Shown in pieces: positions 1 through 11,152 of a DNA stretch of 12,236 bases. The notes beneath the pieces were generated by a model. The model had not been told where the DNA came from. It made no database searches and saw only the letters and a list, made by a program, of their open reading frames with translations. Both the position numbers and the translations under genes were made by a program. Position 1 is the stretch's first letter, and each line of letters starts with the position of its first letter. Source of the stretch: Anaerolinea thermophila (GTDB lineage: Bacteria > Chloroflexota > Anaerolineae > Anaerolineales > Villigracilaceae); contig DZBA01000077.1 in NCBI GenBank assembly GCA_022729775.1, positions 1-12,236 on the forward strand, given 5' to 3'.

Positions 1-33
1 CCAAAATTCAAGTGATGAATTATGAAGCGCGTT

Positions 34-42
34 TGGTATAAT
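34..42 (+). promoter_or_regulatory. Extended -10 promoter for the methyltransferase/deacetylase unit
   Basis: The bases TGGTATAAT form a perfect -10 hexamer (37-42) preceded by the TGn extension (34-36). Transcription would start near base 49, leaving a leader of about 23 bases that contains the Shine-Dalgarno AAGGAGAG at 59-66, well spaced before the ATG at 72. I see no good -35 hexamer at the usual distance, which is common for extended -10 promoters. This is a pattern match only. Confidence 0.55.
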
Positions 43-71
43 CCGCGCACTACTAATCAAGGAGAGAAAAC

Positions 72-872
72 ATGAAAATTGATTATCAAGAACCCAGCAA
101 AGACCTTTTGATGAGAATTGACATTCACGAAAAATACGGTTCCGCTAATATTGACGTGTGGACCAACGAACTGCTCAACCCGCAGGCGGGCATGAACATT
201 TTGGATGTTGGCTGCGGCGCGGGAAAGTTATGCTTTTTATTTAATGACTATGTAAAAGGCGCGGCAAAAATTACCGGCGGAGATTTTTCGGAAGAATTAT
301 TGGAAAAAGCGCGAGAGAAAAACAAAACCGTCGGCGCGGATATTGACTTTCAATTTTTAGATTTCAACGAAAAGTTCAAATTTGCGGATAATGCTTTTGA
401 CCTTTGCACCTCAGCGTTTGCAATCTACTACGCCTCTGACCTCGATTTCACCTTTGGCGAAGCGCACCGCGTACTCAAACCCGGCGGACGGTTGTTTGTC
501 TCCGGTCCGTTGCCGGAAAACAAAAAGATGTTCTACGATATCATCAAGGAAGCCACCAACGCAACCATCCCGCCCATGCCCGGCTCATCCCGATTCAAGG
601 GCGATATTTTCAACACCATCAGCAAAATCTTTTCCAAGACCGAGCTGCACACCTTTGAAAACCATCTCACCTTCCCCGAAGTCGCGCCGTTCATTGATTA
701 CGTCCGCGCGTCACTGGGCGAAGACCGCAGGCTGTGGACATCCATGTTCAACGGAAACGATGAGTACGAAGCCTTGATTGGAAAAATTACCGAAGTGGCT
801 ACGCGCTGGTTTGAGCGTGACGGAAAACTGGTCATGACCAAAGTCGTCGGCGGGATTTTAGCGACGAAATAA
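72..872 (+). CDS. Class I SAM-dependent methyltransferase
   Basis: A 266-residue cytosolic methyltransferase with the Rossmann-like class I fold. Motif I (ILDVGCGAG) lies at about residues 43-51 and binds the S-adenosylmethionine. The acidic residue ending strand 2 is D71 in GGDFSEELLEKA, and FDLCTSAFAIYY (about 109-120) is the strand-4 region. RVLKPGGRLFVSG (133-145) is the usual post-motif segment of UbiE/Methyltransf_11-type enzymes. The C-terminal third (about 150-266) is a variable region that would set substrate choice, and it does not tell me the acceptor. The start is set by a strong Shine-Dalgarno at 59-66. The gene ends 3 bases before the PIG-L deacetylase gene, so the two are surely co-transcribed. 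This suggests a joint role in modifying a sugar-containing small molecule or glycolipid, which is inference. The family call is firm; the substrate is unknown. Confidence 0.9.
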   Translation: MKIDYQEPSKDLLMRIDIHEKYGSANIDVWTNELLNPQAGMNILDVGCGAGKLCFLFNDYVKGAAKITGGDFSEELLEKAREKNKTVGADIDFQFLDFNEKFKFADNAFDLCTSAFAIYYASDLDFTFGEAHRVLKPGGRLFVSGPLPENKKMFYDIIKEATNATIPPMPGSSRFKGDIFNTISKIFSKTELHTFENHLTFPEVAPFIDYVRASLGEDRRLWTSMFNGNDEYEALIGKITEVATRWFERDGKLVMTKVVGGILATK

Positions 873-875
873 GCG

Positions 876-1514
876 ATGAATTTCTTTGGCAAAAGAGTCC
901 TTCTACTTGGCGCGCACCCGGACGATATCGAGATCGGGTGCGGCGCTTTGTTGCATCACATTGTGAATGAGACGGATGTTTTATGCGTGACGCTTTCGGA
1001 TAATCAGAAAAACCCTGATTTGAAAAAAGTAAAAAGCGAACACCTGAACGCAATGAGCGTGTTGGGTGTGCCGGAGGAAAAAGTCGTCTTCGGTACATTT
1101 ACCACGCGCATCTTCCCCGACGCGCGGCAGGAGATTCTGGAATATTTCCTCAAACTGCGTAAAGAATTCCAACCAGATTTAATCCTCACGCATTCCAAAC
1201 AGGATGTGCATCAAGACCACAACACGATGACCAACGAGGCTTTGCGCGCGTTTCGTGGCATCACGGTGCTTGGCTTTGACGTAGTGCGTTCATCTTACGA
1301 TTTCTTCCCGCATTTTCTGGTGGAGGTCAACGAAGAGGACGTGAATAAAAAAATTGAAGCGCTGGCGCAATACGAAACCTACCGCGATAGGTACTACTTC
1401 AACAGCGAGTTGACGCGCTCGATCATGATACGTCACGGCGCGCTGGCAGAACTGCCCTTTGCGGAAGGATTCGACATTTTGAGAATCGTCGGAAAATTTG
1501 ACCCATGCGGCTGA
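876..1514 (+). CDS. PIG-L/LmbE-family zinc de-N-acetylase
   Basis: A 212-residue protein of the PIG-L family, whose members use zinc to remove N-acetyl groups from GlcNAc-containing compounds; known members include PIG-L, MshB and BshB. The signature AHPDD is at residues 13-17 (followed by IEIGCG) and the second signature HQDH at 112-115. By analogy with BshB and MshB, H14, D17 and H115 should bind zinc and D16 should act as general base. The length is close to the usual 210-240 residues. There is no signal peptide, so it is cytosolic. The start at 876 lies 3 bases after the methyltransferase stop and has only a weak ribosome binding site, so it probably relies on translational coupling. Whether it serves a bacillithiol/mycothiol-like pathway or a glycolipid or natural-product pathway cannot be told; no partner glycosyltransferase or ligase is visible. 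Confidence 0.92.
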   Translation: MNFFGKRVLLLGAHPDDIEIGCGALLHHIVNETDVLCVTLSDNQKNPDLKKVKSEHLNAMSVLGVPEEKVVFGTFTTRIFPDARQEILEYFLKLRKEFQPDLILTHSKQDVHQDHNTMTNEALRAFRGITVLGFDVVRSSYDFFPHFLVEVNEEDVNKKIEALAQYETYRDRYYFNSELTRSIMIRHGALAELPFAEGFDILRIVGKFDPCG

Positions 1515-1556
1515 TTACATATCCGTTACGGTCAACGCGAATTGATTTTGGAATAG

Positions 1557-1562
1557 TATAAT
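1557..1562 (+). promoter_or_regulatory. Candidate -10 hexamer for the hybrid kinase gene
   Basis: A perfect TATAAT sits 16 bases before the kinase ATG, inside the 64-base gap after the deacetylase gene. No convincing -35 is found about 17 bases upstream. If used, transcription would begin about 10 bases before the ATG. That fits the absence of any Shine-Dalgarno sequence in front of this gene. Confidence 0.4.
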
Positions 1563-1578
1563 AAAAAGCAATTTCATT

Positions 1579-7866
<6,288 letters not shown>

Positions 7867-9216
7867 TTACGGCGCAGGCGAAACAAGCTCGGCGGATTGC
7901 AAATCGCGCAACAGCGTTGCCGCAACCATATCCACAAAAGCGGGGTCAACTTCTGCGCGCAAACCGTAGGCGGTCAAACTGTGGACGTAGTTCCGATATG
8001 AAAATTGAAGCAAATAAGAGACATAAACGCCTTTTGATTTGATGAAAAGCCGCGTGGCGTCGCCAATCTTGCTGGGCGGCGTTCCTTCATTCCACGTTGC
8101 ATTCAAGAAATAATCCGCATAGGATTCCATGTAGGTTTGCGCGCCCTGCGCCGATTGGAACATTACAACGTCATCATATAAATCTTCAGGTATAAGCATG
8201 TCATTTGCGCCGCGCTTATAATGCACAGACCAGCCATCCACACGCCCAGTTGCGCGGATAAATTCTTCCCCTACACCGTTTTGATACTGCTGAATAATCT
8301 CCGCGTTGCGATATGGGCTGCTTGATTCGCGGTCAGCCAAGTGATAATTCGTCCCAGACGGCATGGTATCGGGTGACAAAACAAAAGCAAGCGGTTCGGC
8401 GGCAATCACGCGCTCACCCAAGTCCGGCTGCGGAGTAAAAGTCGGCGGGGAGATAAAACTCGAAGGCGAATTCAATTCAGCGGACTGTAATTTCGTAAAC
8501 CCCTTAAACGCAAGGTCATGCACCAGTTCGCGGGTGATATTTTTTTCCGTGCCAATAATCCAAATGCGATGAACAAAATTGCGATATGAAAATTCATACA
8601 ACACGTACTTCGTTTCGCGCACCCAGCGCACGTACGCGCGAGCGACTTCGCCAATGGTGAGGTAATCGTATACTTCCGCGTAGCGCCCAACATTTTTATC
8701 TGAATATGAAGCCATATATTTGCGCGCGCCTTCCACTGTCGCAAAACGGATGACGTTGCTCATAATCATTCGCGGGTTGTAATAATATCCGGGTCCATTG
8801 TGATAATAGATATACCATCCCTCGACACGCAGCGTGTCGTTGATGTAATTCCCTCCTTTTTCCGCGCCTTGATCCTGCATCACTTCGTAATTCAAGTGCG
8901 GACCTTCGATGCGGTCAGATGCAAGCCGGCATTGCGGGTCTTCCTGACCTCCGCAAGCGCGCACAAAACGAATATCATACCCGGACGGAAGGTCACTCAA
9001 TAACAATTTGAAATTTTCAGCCGGCGCGGTGATGACGCGCGTATCAGGCGTGGGCGTCCACGTGGGAGACGGAGTCAATGTCAGCGTGGGAGCGGGGGTA
9101 AATGACGGGGTTACAGTGGCAAGCGCCACCGGGGACGAAACACTCGAAGCGGGCGCAAAAGGTAATGTACACGCGGATAAGATAAACGCAAGAAATATGA
9201 TAGTTTTTTTCTTCAT
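7867..9216 (-). CDS. Lipoprotein with Thr/Pro-rich stalk and a duplicated unknown domain
   Basis: A 449-residue predicted lipoprotein, not a family I recognise by name. The signal peptide ends in the lipobox L13-S-A-C16, so it should be lipid-anchored on the outer face of the cytoplasmic membrane. Residues ~31-60 are a Thr/Pro-rich spacer (TPSPTWTPTPDTR), typical of surface stalks. Two homologous domains follow, ~60-248 and ~269-445. Both share V-I-x-A at the start, a PSG-x-x-Y segment, RV(E/D)GW, YM-x-SY-x-D, FSYRN-x-VH and a closing LQSAEL. Only domain 1 has the cysteine pair C88/C96. The start is supported by the Shine-Dalgarno AAGGAAGG (minus strand, 9229-9222). The stop codon directly touches that of the convergent kinase gene. 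The substrate-binding or sensory role is unknown; an extracytoplasmic partner of the kinase is conceivable but unproven. Confidence 0.85.
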   Translation of the reverse strand: MKKKTIIFLAFILSACTLPFAPASSVSSPVALATVTPSFTPAPTLTLTPSPTWTPTPDTRVITAPAENFKLLLSDLPSGYDIRFVRACGGQEDPQCRLASDRIEGPHLNYEVMQDQGAEKGGNYINDTLRVEGWYIYYHNGPGYYYNPRMIMSNVIRFATVEGARKYMASYSDKNVGRYAEVYDYLTIGEVARAYVRWVRETKYVLYEFSYRNFVHRIWIIGTEKNITRELVHDLAFKGFTKLQSAELNSPSSFISPPTFTPQPDLGERVIAAEPLAFVLSPDTMPSGTNYHLADRESSSPYRNAEIIQQYQNGVGEEFIRATGRVDGWSVHYKRGANDMLIPEDLYDDVVMFQSAQGAQTYMESYADYFLNATWNEGTPPSKIGDATRLFIKSKGVYVSYLLQFSYRNYVHSLTAYGLRAEVDPAFVDMVAATLLRDLQSAELVSPAP

Positions 9217-9221
9217 AGCAA

Positions 9222-9252
9222 CCTTCCTTATTGAACAGTCGCAATAATTATA
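9222..9252 (-). promoter_or_regulatory. Promoter -10 and ribosome binding site of the lipoprotein gene
   Basis: On the minus strand, TATAAT occupies 9252-9247 and the Shine-Dalgarno AAGGAAGG 9229-9222, 5 bases before the ATG at 9216. Transcription would start near 9240, giving a leader of about 24 bases. No clear -35 is present at 17 bases; a TTGAAC at 9263-9258 is too close. The ribosome binding site is firm and the promoter is moderate. Confidence 0.5.
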
Positions 9253-9288
9253 AACCCGTTCAACATGGAAGATGCCCCCTGCTTGCGG

Positions 9289-9459
9289 TATTAATAGGGC
9301 AATCGCATTTGGTTTTTTTATCCGCTAATCTCCACGAATTTACACTAATCCTTCTGAAAAAAATTCGTGAGGATTAGCGCGGATTAGCGGATTCTCAAAT
9401 ACAAGGCTGCGTTTTGGACACTGAAGATTTCTAATGCGATTACCCTGGCAGTATTAATA
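9289..9459. mobile_element. MITE-like nested inverted-repeat element (candidate, non-coding)
   Basis: The 8-base palindrome TATTAATA occurs on both sides (9289-9296 and 9452-9459). Just inside lies a near-perfect inverted pair, GGGCAATCGCATT (9297-9309) and AATGCGATTACCC (9433-9445), which match at 12 of 13 positions. On the right side six bases (TGGCAG) separate the arm from the 8-base repeat, so it is not a textbook target duplication. Inside is a second, independent palindrome (9321-9391). There is no coding capacity. The right edge overlaps the last two codons and stop of the sortase-like gene. The 237-base gap between the lipoprotein and sortase-like genes is almost entirely this structure. 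Confidence 0.45.
9321..9391. repeat. Palindromic GATTAGCG/AATTCGTG repeat
   Basis: TCCGCTAATC (9321-9330) is the exact inverse complement of GATTAGCGGA (9382-9391), and CACGAATTT (9333-9341) of AAATTCGTG (9361-9369). The motif GGATTAGCG also occurs twice in a row at 9371-9379 and 9381-9389, with a related inverse copy at 9343-9351. The right arm is about 10 bases longer than the left because of the extra GGATTAGCG unit. This is the style of a dispersed intergenic palindrome rather than a terminator, since no T run follows either arm. Confidence 0.6.
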
Positions 9460-10092
9460 ATGGTCTGGGGTAATCGCGCGCGCTACAACGGGCTTGGCAA
9501 TCACAAACATCCTGCCCCATGAAAAATTGCCTTCATTTTCAATGCAAGTCTGGAGGGTAAGATGATATTCGCCGCCGTAGGCAATATCAAAAACCTCGCC
9601 AGTATCCAGCGTTTGCTGTGTTTTGATATCCTTATAAACGCCGCGCGCAACCACCTCGTACTTGAGAATTTTCTCGACGATAAAGGTCTCTGTGCGACCA
9701 TCACCGTACACAAGGGCAATCTGGCTGCCTTCAACAAGTTTGAAAAAAGAAGCGCCAGCAAGGTTATTGTGCGCAAGCAAACCAACGTTCCCCATCCGCG
9801 CTGCCATATCAAACTGCGCAACAACGGCAGCGTGCGTAGAAACGTATTTCGAATCTCCGCCGGGCTGCTGGACAATTGGATATGCCATTACATCCTGCAC
9901 ATACACGCCGCGAAGAATGTTGGCGTCGCCATTTTTCACTCTTTCAACAAACGATTTAAGTTCAGGCATGGCAGGAAGAGAGCTCTTCGCCTGAACAGAT
10001 TCAGGAACGGCAAAAGAACAAAACAAAATTACCAGAAAAACACTGGCTGTAATTTGGGTGATACTTCGCGTAAGTTGACTGATGGTTTTCAT
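9454..10092 (-). CDS. Exported sortase-like transpeptidase
   Basis: A 212-residue protein that matches the sortase fold. Residues 1-35 are a signal/anchor segment: positive N-terminus, hydrophobic ITASVFLVILFCSFAV, possible cleavage after VQA. The catalytic triad is visible as H108 (LLAHNNLAG), C183 (TLQTC) and R194 (WGRMFVIA), with the expected order and spacing. Sortases cleave a sorting signal on secreted proteins and join it to the cell wall or to pilin subunits, so this enzyme should act outside the membrane. That suits a monoderm-type envelope. I chose the start at 10092 because AGGAG lies 6 bases upstream (10103-10099) and the signal peptide begins there; the upstream in-frame ATGs at 10125, 10116 and 10110 lack such a site. 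The leader carries a c-di-GMP-I riboswitch. No LPxTG-type substrate gene is in the window. The exact sortase class is not assigned. Confidence 0.85.
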   Translation of the reverse strand: MKTISQLTRSITQITASVFLVILFCSFAVPESVQAKSSLPAMPELKSFVERVKNGDANILRGVYVQDVMAYPIVQQPGGDSKYVSTHAAVVAQFDMAARMGNVGLLAHNNLAGASFFKLVEGSQIALVYGDGRTETFIVEKILKYEVVARGVYKDIKTQQTLDTGEVFDIAYGGEYHLTLQTCIENEGNFSWGRMFVIAKPVVARAITPDHY

Positions 10093-10095
10093 GAG

Positions 10096-10169
10096 ATACT
10101 CCTGGTTCATGAGCATCAAAGTCACTTCGCATCGGTTGTCATCAAACTGCGGAATTTATTTGAATGCTC
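10096..10169 (-). promoter_or_regulatory. Candidate riboswitch expression platform (alternative pairings)
   Basis: On the minus strand, AUGCUC (10116-10111) can pair with GAGUAU (10101-10096, including the GAG of the Shine-Dalgarno and one G-U pair) around a 9-base loop, masking the ribosome binding site. The same AUGCUC, extended to UUUGAUGCUC (10120-10111), can instead pair with GAGCAUUCAAA (10169-10159), just after the aptamer, with one bulged base. The GA of that strand also belongs to the proposed aptamer closing stem. The two states are mutually exclusive, which is the layout of a translational switch. The direction (c-di-GMP on or off) is not certain. No U-rich terminator is present in this leader. 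Confidence 0.45.
10099..10103 (-). promoter_or_regulatory. Ribosome binding site that sets the sortase-like gene start
   Basis: On the minus strand AGGAG lies 6 bases before the ATG at 10092. Its GAG, followed by UAU, can pair with AUGCUC at 10116-10111, which would hide the site. Confidence 0.75.
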
Positions 10170-10265
10170 GTTTTCGGTAGCCTGGCGATCATGTCCGCGT
10201 GTGAGGATTTAGACCCATTGGCTTTGCGCCGCTGTCTTTCGACAGGTTTGCCGTTGTCGGTACGA
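10168..10265 (-). ncRNA. Cyclic di-GMP-I (GEMM-I) riboswitch aptamer
   Basis: Read on the minus strand, the leader contains the conserved blocks of the c-di-GMP-I aptamer in correct order. GGCAAACC is at 10252-10245. A stem CUGUC/GACAG closes a GAAA tetraloop (10245-10232). GCAAAGCC is at 10227-10220, GGGUCUAA at 10216-10209, and GCCAGGCUACCGA ends at 10174. The order and wording match the Vibrio Vc2 aptamer. The bases before AAACC are GGC, so the ligand-contacting position is G, pointing to c-di-GMP rather than the A-containing variants that prefer cGAMP. A short closing stem UCGU/ACGA (10265-10262 with 10171-10168) gives about 98 bases, the usual size. It lies 75 bases upstream of the sortase-like start codon. 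Confidence 0.92.
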
Positions 10266-10384
10266 TGTATTGAATGTATTTTATTTATAAATGAAAATTA
10301 CGCCATCATCGCGGTACTGAAACAAAAGCGGTAAAAATACTTAAACCTTTTTCCAAAAATACGTACAGGTTTTAACCCACTTCC
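10266..10384. other. AT-rich region between the divergent sortase-like and PadR genes
   Basis: This is the remainder of the 335-base gene-free interval between 10092 and 10428. It must hold the promoter for the riboswitch leader, but I cannot pick a convincing -35/-10 pair on the minus strand; TATAAAT-like sequence near 10285-10292 is the best AT-rich candidate. Two copies of AAAAATAC (10333-10340, 10355-10362) sit 22 bases apart, and TTAAACCT (10341-10348) faces AGGTTT (10367-10372). No coding sequence was found. Confidence 0.4.
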
Positions 10385-10416
10385 TTGACAAACATATTCC
10401 TATTTGACAATATAGC
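10385..10416 (+). promoter_or_regulatory. Candidate promoter of the PadR gene
   Basis: A perfect -35 hexamer TTGACA lies at 10385-10390. The matching -10 is weak: CAATAT at 17 bases or TATAGC at 20 bases. A second TTGACA at 10404-10409 has no partner at a good distance. Transcription would begin a few bases before the ATG at 10428. There is no Shine-Dalgarno, so the mRNA may be leaderless or nearly so. Confidence 0.4.
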
Positions 10417-10422
10417 ACTATA
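10411..10422. promoter_or_regulatory. Palindrome TATAGCACTATA, possible PadR operator
   Basis: TATAG and CTATA are exact inverse complements around CA, placed 5 bases before the PadR start codon and over the likely -10/transcription start region. PadR proteins often repress their own promoters through inverted repeats, so autoregulation is plausible. The site does not resemble the classical ATGT-N8-ACAT PadR operator. Confidence 0.4.
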
Positions 10423-10427
10423 AACAC

Positions 10428-10994
10428 ATGCCACTCGAACACGCCATCCTCTCCTTTCTAGAATTCACCCCCATGACAGGCTATGACCTGAAAAAGTATT
10501 TTGACGTCTCTGTTGCGCATTTTTGGTCGGCAACACAAAGTCACATCTATAAATCACTCGAAGGTTTGGAGAAAAAAGGCTGGGCTGAATCCACCATCAT
10601 TCCGCAGGAGGGAAAACCAAACCGCAAGCAATATCAGATTACAGATGAAGGTCGCGCGGAGTTGCGCCGCTGGCTGGTAACGCCAATGGCGCTTGACCCT
10701 GTCCGCGAAGGCTGGTTGATTCAAATCTTCTTCTCTCACTTAAGTTCCAATGAAGAGATCGCCGCGCTTTTCGAGGAGCGCATTCGCCAAATCCGCGAAA
10801 GGTTGGAAAGCCTGCGCTCCACCGCTCAAAAGGCGATTGACGAAAATAAAAAAGAAATCCCATTTGAACGCGCGAACCAACTCTGGCAGGTGACTCTCGA
10901 TTATGGAATTGATTATTACGAATTCGAACTGGCATGGAGCGAGAAAATGCTTGCGGCTTGCAAAAACCTCCCGCCGCTGATACCGCCCGAATAG
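10428..10994 (+). CDS. PadR-family transcriptional regulator
   Basis: A 188-residue DNA-binding regulator. Residues ~4-82 form the PadR winged helix: EHAILSFLEF, MTGYDLKKYFD, the recognition region FWSATQSHIYKSLEGLEKKGW, and the wing with NRKQYQITDEGRAELRRWL. Residues ~90-180 form the long-helix C-terminal dimerisation domain of the Vir_act_alpha_C type, as in the larger subgroup-1 PadR proteins. The start is right because the family opens almost exactly this way (M-x-LEHAIL). No Shine-Dalgarno is seen, so translation from a very short leader is likely. PadR proteins usually repress genes for stress, detoxification or membrane functions and respond to small molecules. The likely targets here are its own promoter and perhaps the downstream membrane genes, which start about 150 bases further on in the same direction. 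The ligand is unknown. Confidence 0.93.
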   Translation: MPLEHAILSFLEFTPMTGYDLKKYFDVSVAHFWSATQSHIYKSLEGLEKKGWAESTIIPQEGKPNRKQYQITDEGRAELRRWLVTPMALDPVREGWLIQIFFSHLSSNEEIAALFEERIRQIRERLESLRSTAQKAIDENKKEIPFERANQLWQVTLDYGIDYYEFELAWSEKMLAACKNLPPLIPPE

Positions 10995-11005
10995 CCGTCC
11001 TATAA

Positions 11006-11023
11006 CGCGGCGCTCACGTCGCG
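11006..11023 (+). other. GC-rich hairpin after the PadR gene
   Basis: CGCGGCG (11006-11012) pairs with CGTCGCG (11017-11023) around the loop CTCA, with one G-U pair. It lies 12 bases after the PadR stop. The nearest T run (11049-11056) begins 26 bases later, too far for a normal intrinsic terminator, so a transcription-end role is only possible. Confidence 0.35.
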
Positions 11024-11059
11024 CAAAATCCATATCACTAAAAACGACTTTTTTTTCAA

Positions 11060-11079
11060 ACCGCCTGAATCAAGGCGGT
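11060..11079. other. Hairpin ACCGCCT/AGGCGGT
   Basis: A perfect 7-base-pair stem with loop GAATCA. A run of eight T (11049-11056) precedes it on the plus strand, which is the wrong side for a plus-strand terminator, and no suitable T run follows it on the minus strand. It sits just before the double-hairpin repeat and may belong to the same repetitive block. Confidence 0.4.
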
Positions 11080-11083
11080 AATT

Positions 11084-11152
11084 GGACTCCAAAGTCTCCC
11101 GACTTTGGAGTTACTTATCGAAACACTCCAAAGTCAAGAGATGTTGGAGTCC
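11084..11152. repeat. Double-hairpin REP-like repeat built on ACTCCAAAGTC
   Basis: ACTCCAAAGTC (11086-11096) and GACTTTGGAGT (11101-11111) form a perfect 11-base-pair hairpin with loop TCCC. A second exact copy of ACTCCAAAGTC at 11125-11135 can pair with the middle strand instead, or its first seven bases with TTGGAGT (11144-11150). The outer ends GGACTCC (11084-11090) and GGAGTCC (11146-11152) are also inverse complements, so the whole 69-base block is a nested palindrome. It resembles REP/BIME-type mobile palindromes and overlaps two candidate start codons of the protease gene. Confidence 0.65.

Noticed and set aside
10093..10125. Longer form of the sortase-like protein starting at 10125
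   Set aside because: The added residues (MTLMLMNQEYL) have no ribosome binding site, contain the true Shine-Dalgarno, and precede a perfect signal-peptide start at 10092.
9562..10212. Long plus-strand open frame of 216 codons opposite the sortase-like gene
   Set aside because: It is antisense to a gene with signal peptide, catalytic motifs and ribosome binding site, has no recognisable domain, and runs through the riboswitch leader.
10333..10372. AAAAATAC direct repeats and TTAAACCT/AGGTTT inverted repeat as a regulator site
   Set aside because: Short, AT-rich words in AT-rich intergenic DNA; two copies are not enough to claim a site. They are noted only in the region description.
11049..11079. 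Hairpin plus T run after PadR as a Rho-independent terminator
   Set aside because: The T run comes before the hairpin on the plus strand, and no T run follows the hairpin on either strand.
11105..11140. Start of the CPBP protease at TTG 11105
   Set aside because: This part lies inside a palindromic repeat, has no Shine-Dalgarno and is not membrane-like; later starts are more plausible.
11084..11152. ACTCCAAAGTC copies as a CRISPR-type array
   Set aside because: Only two direct copies and one inverse copy of 11 bases, with unequal short gaps and self-complementarity; no cas gene nearby.
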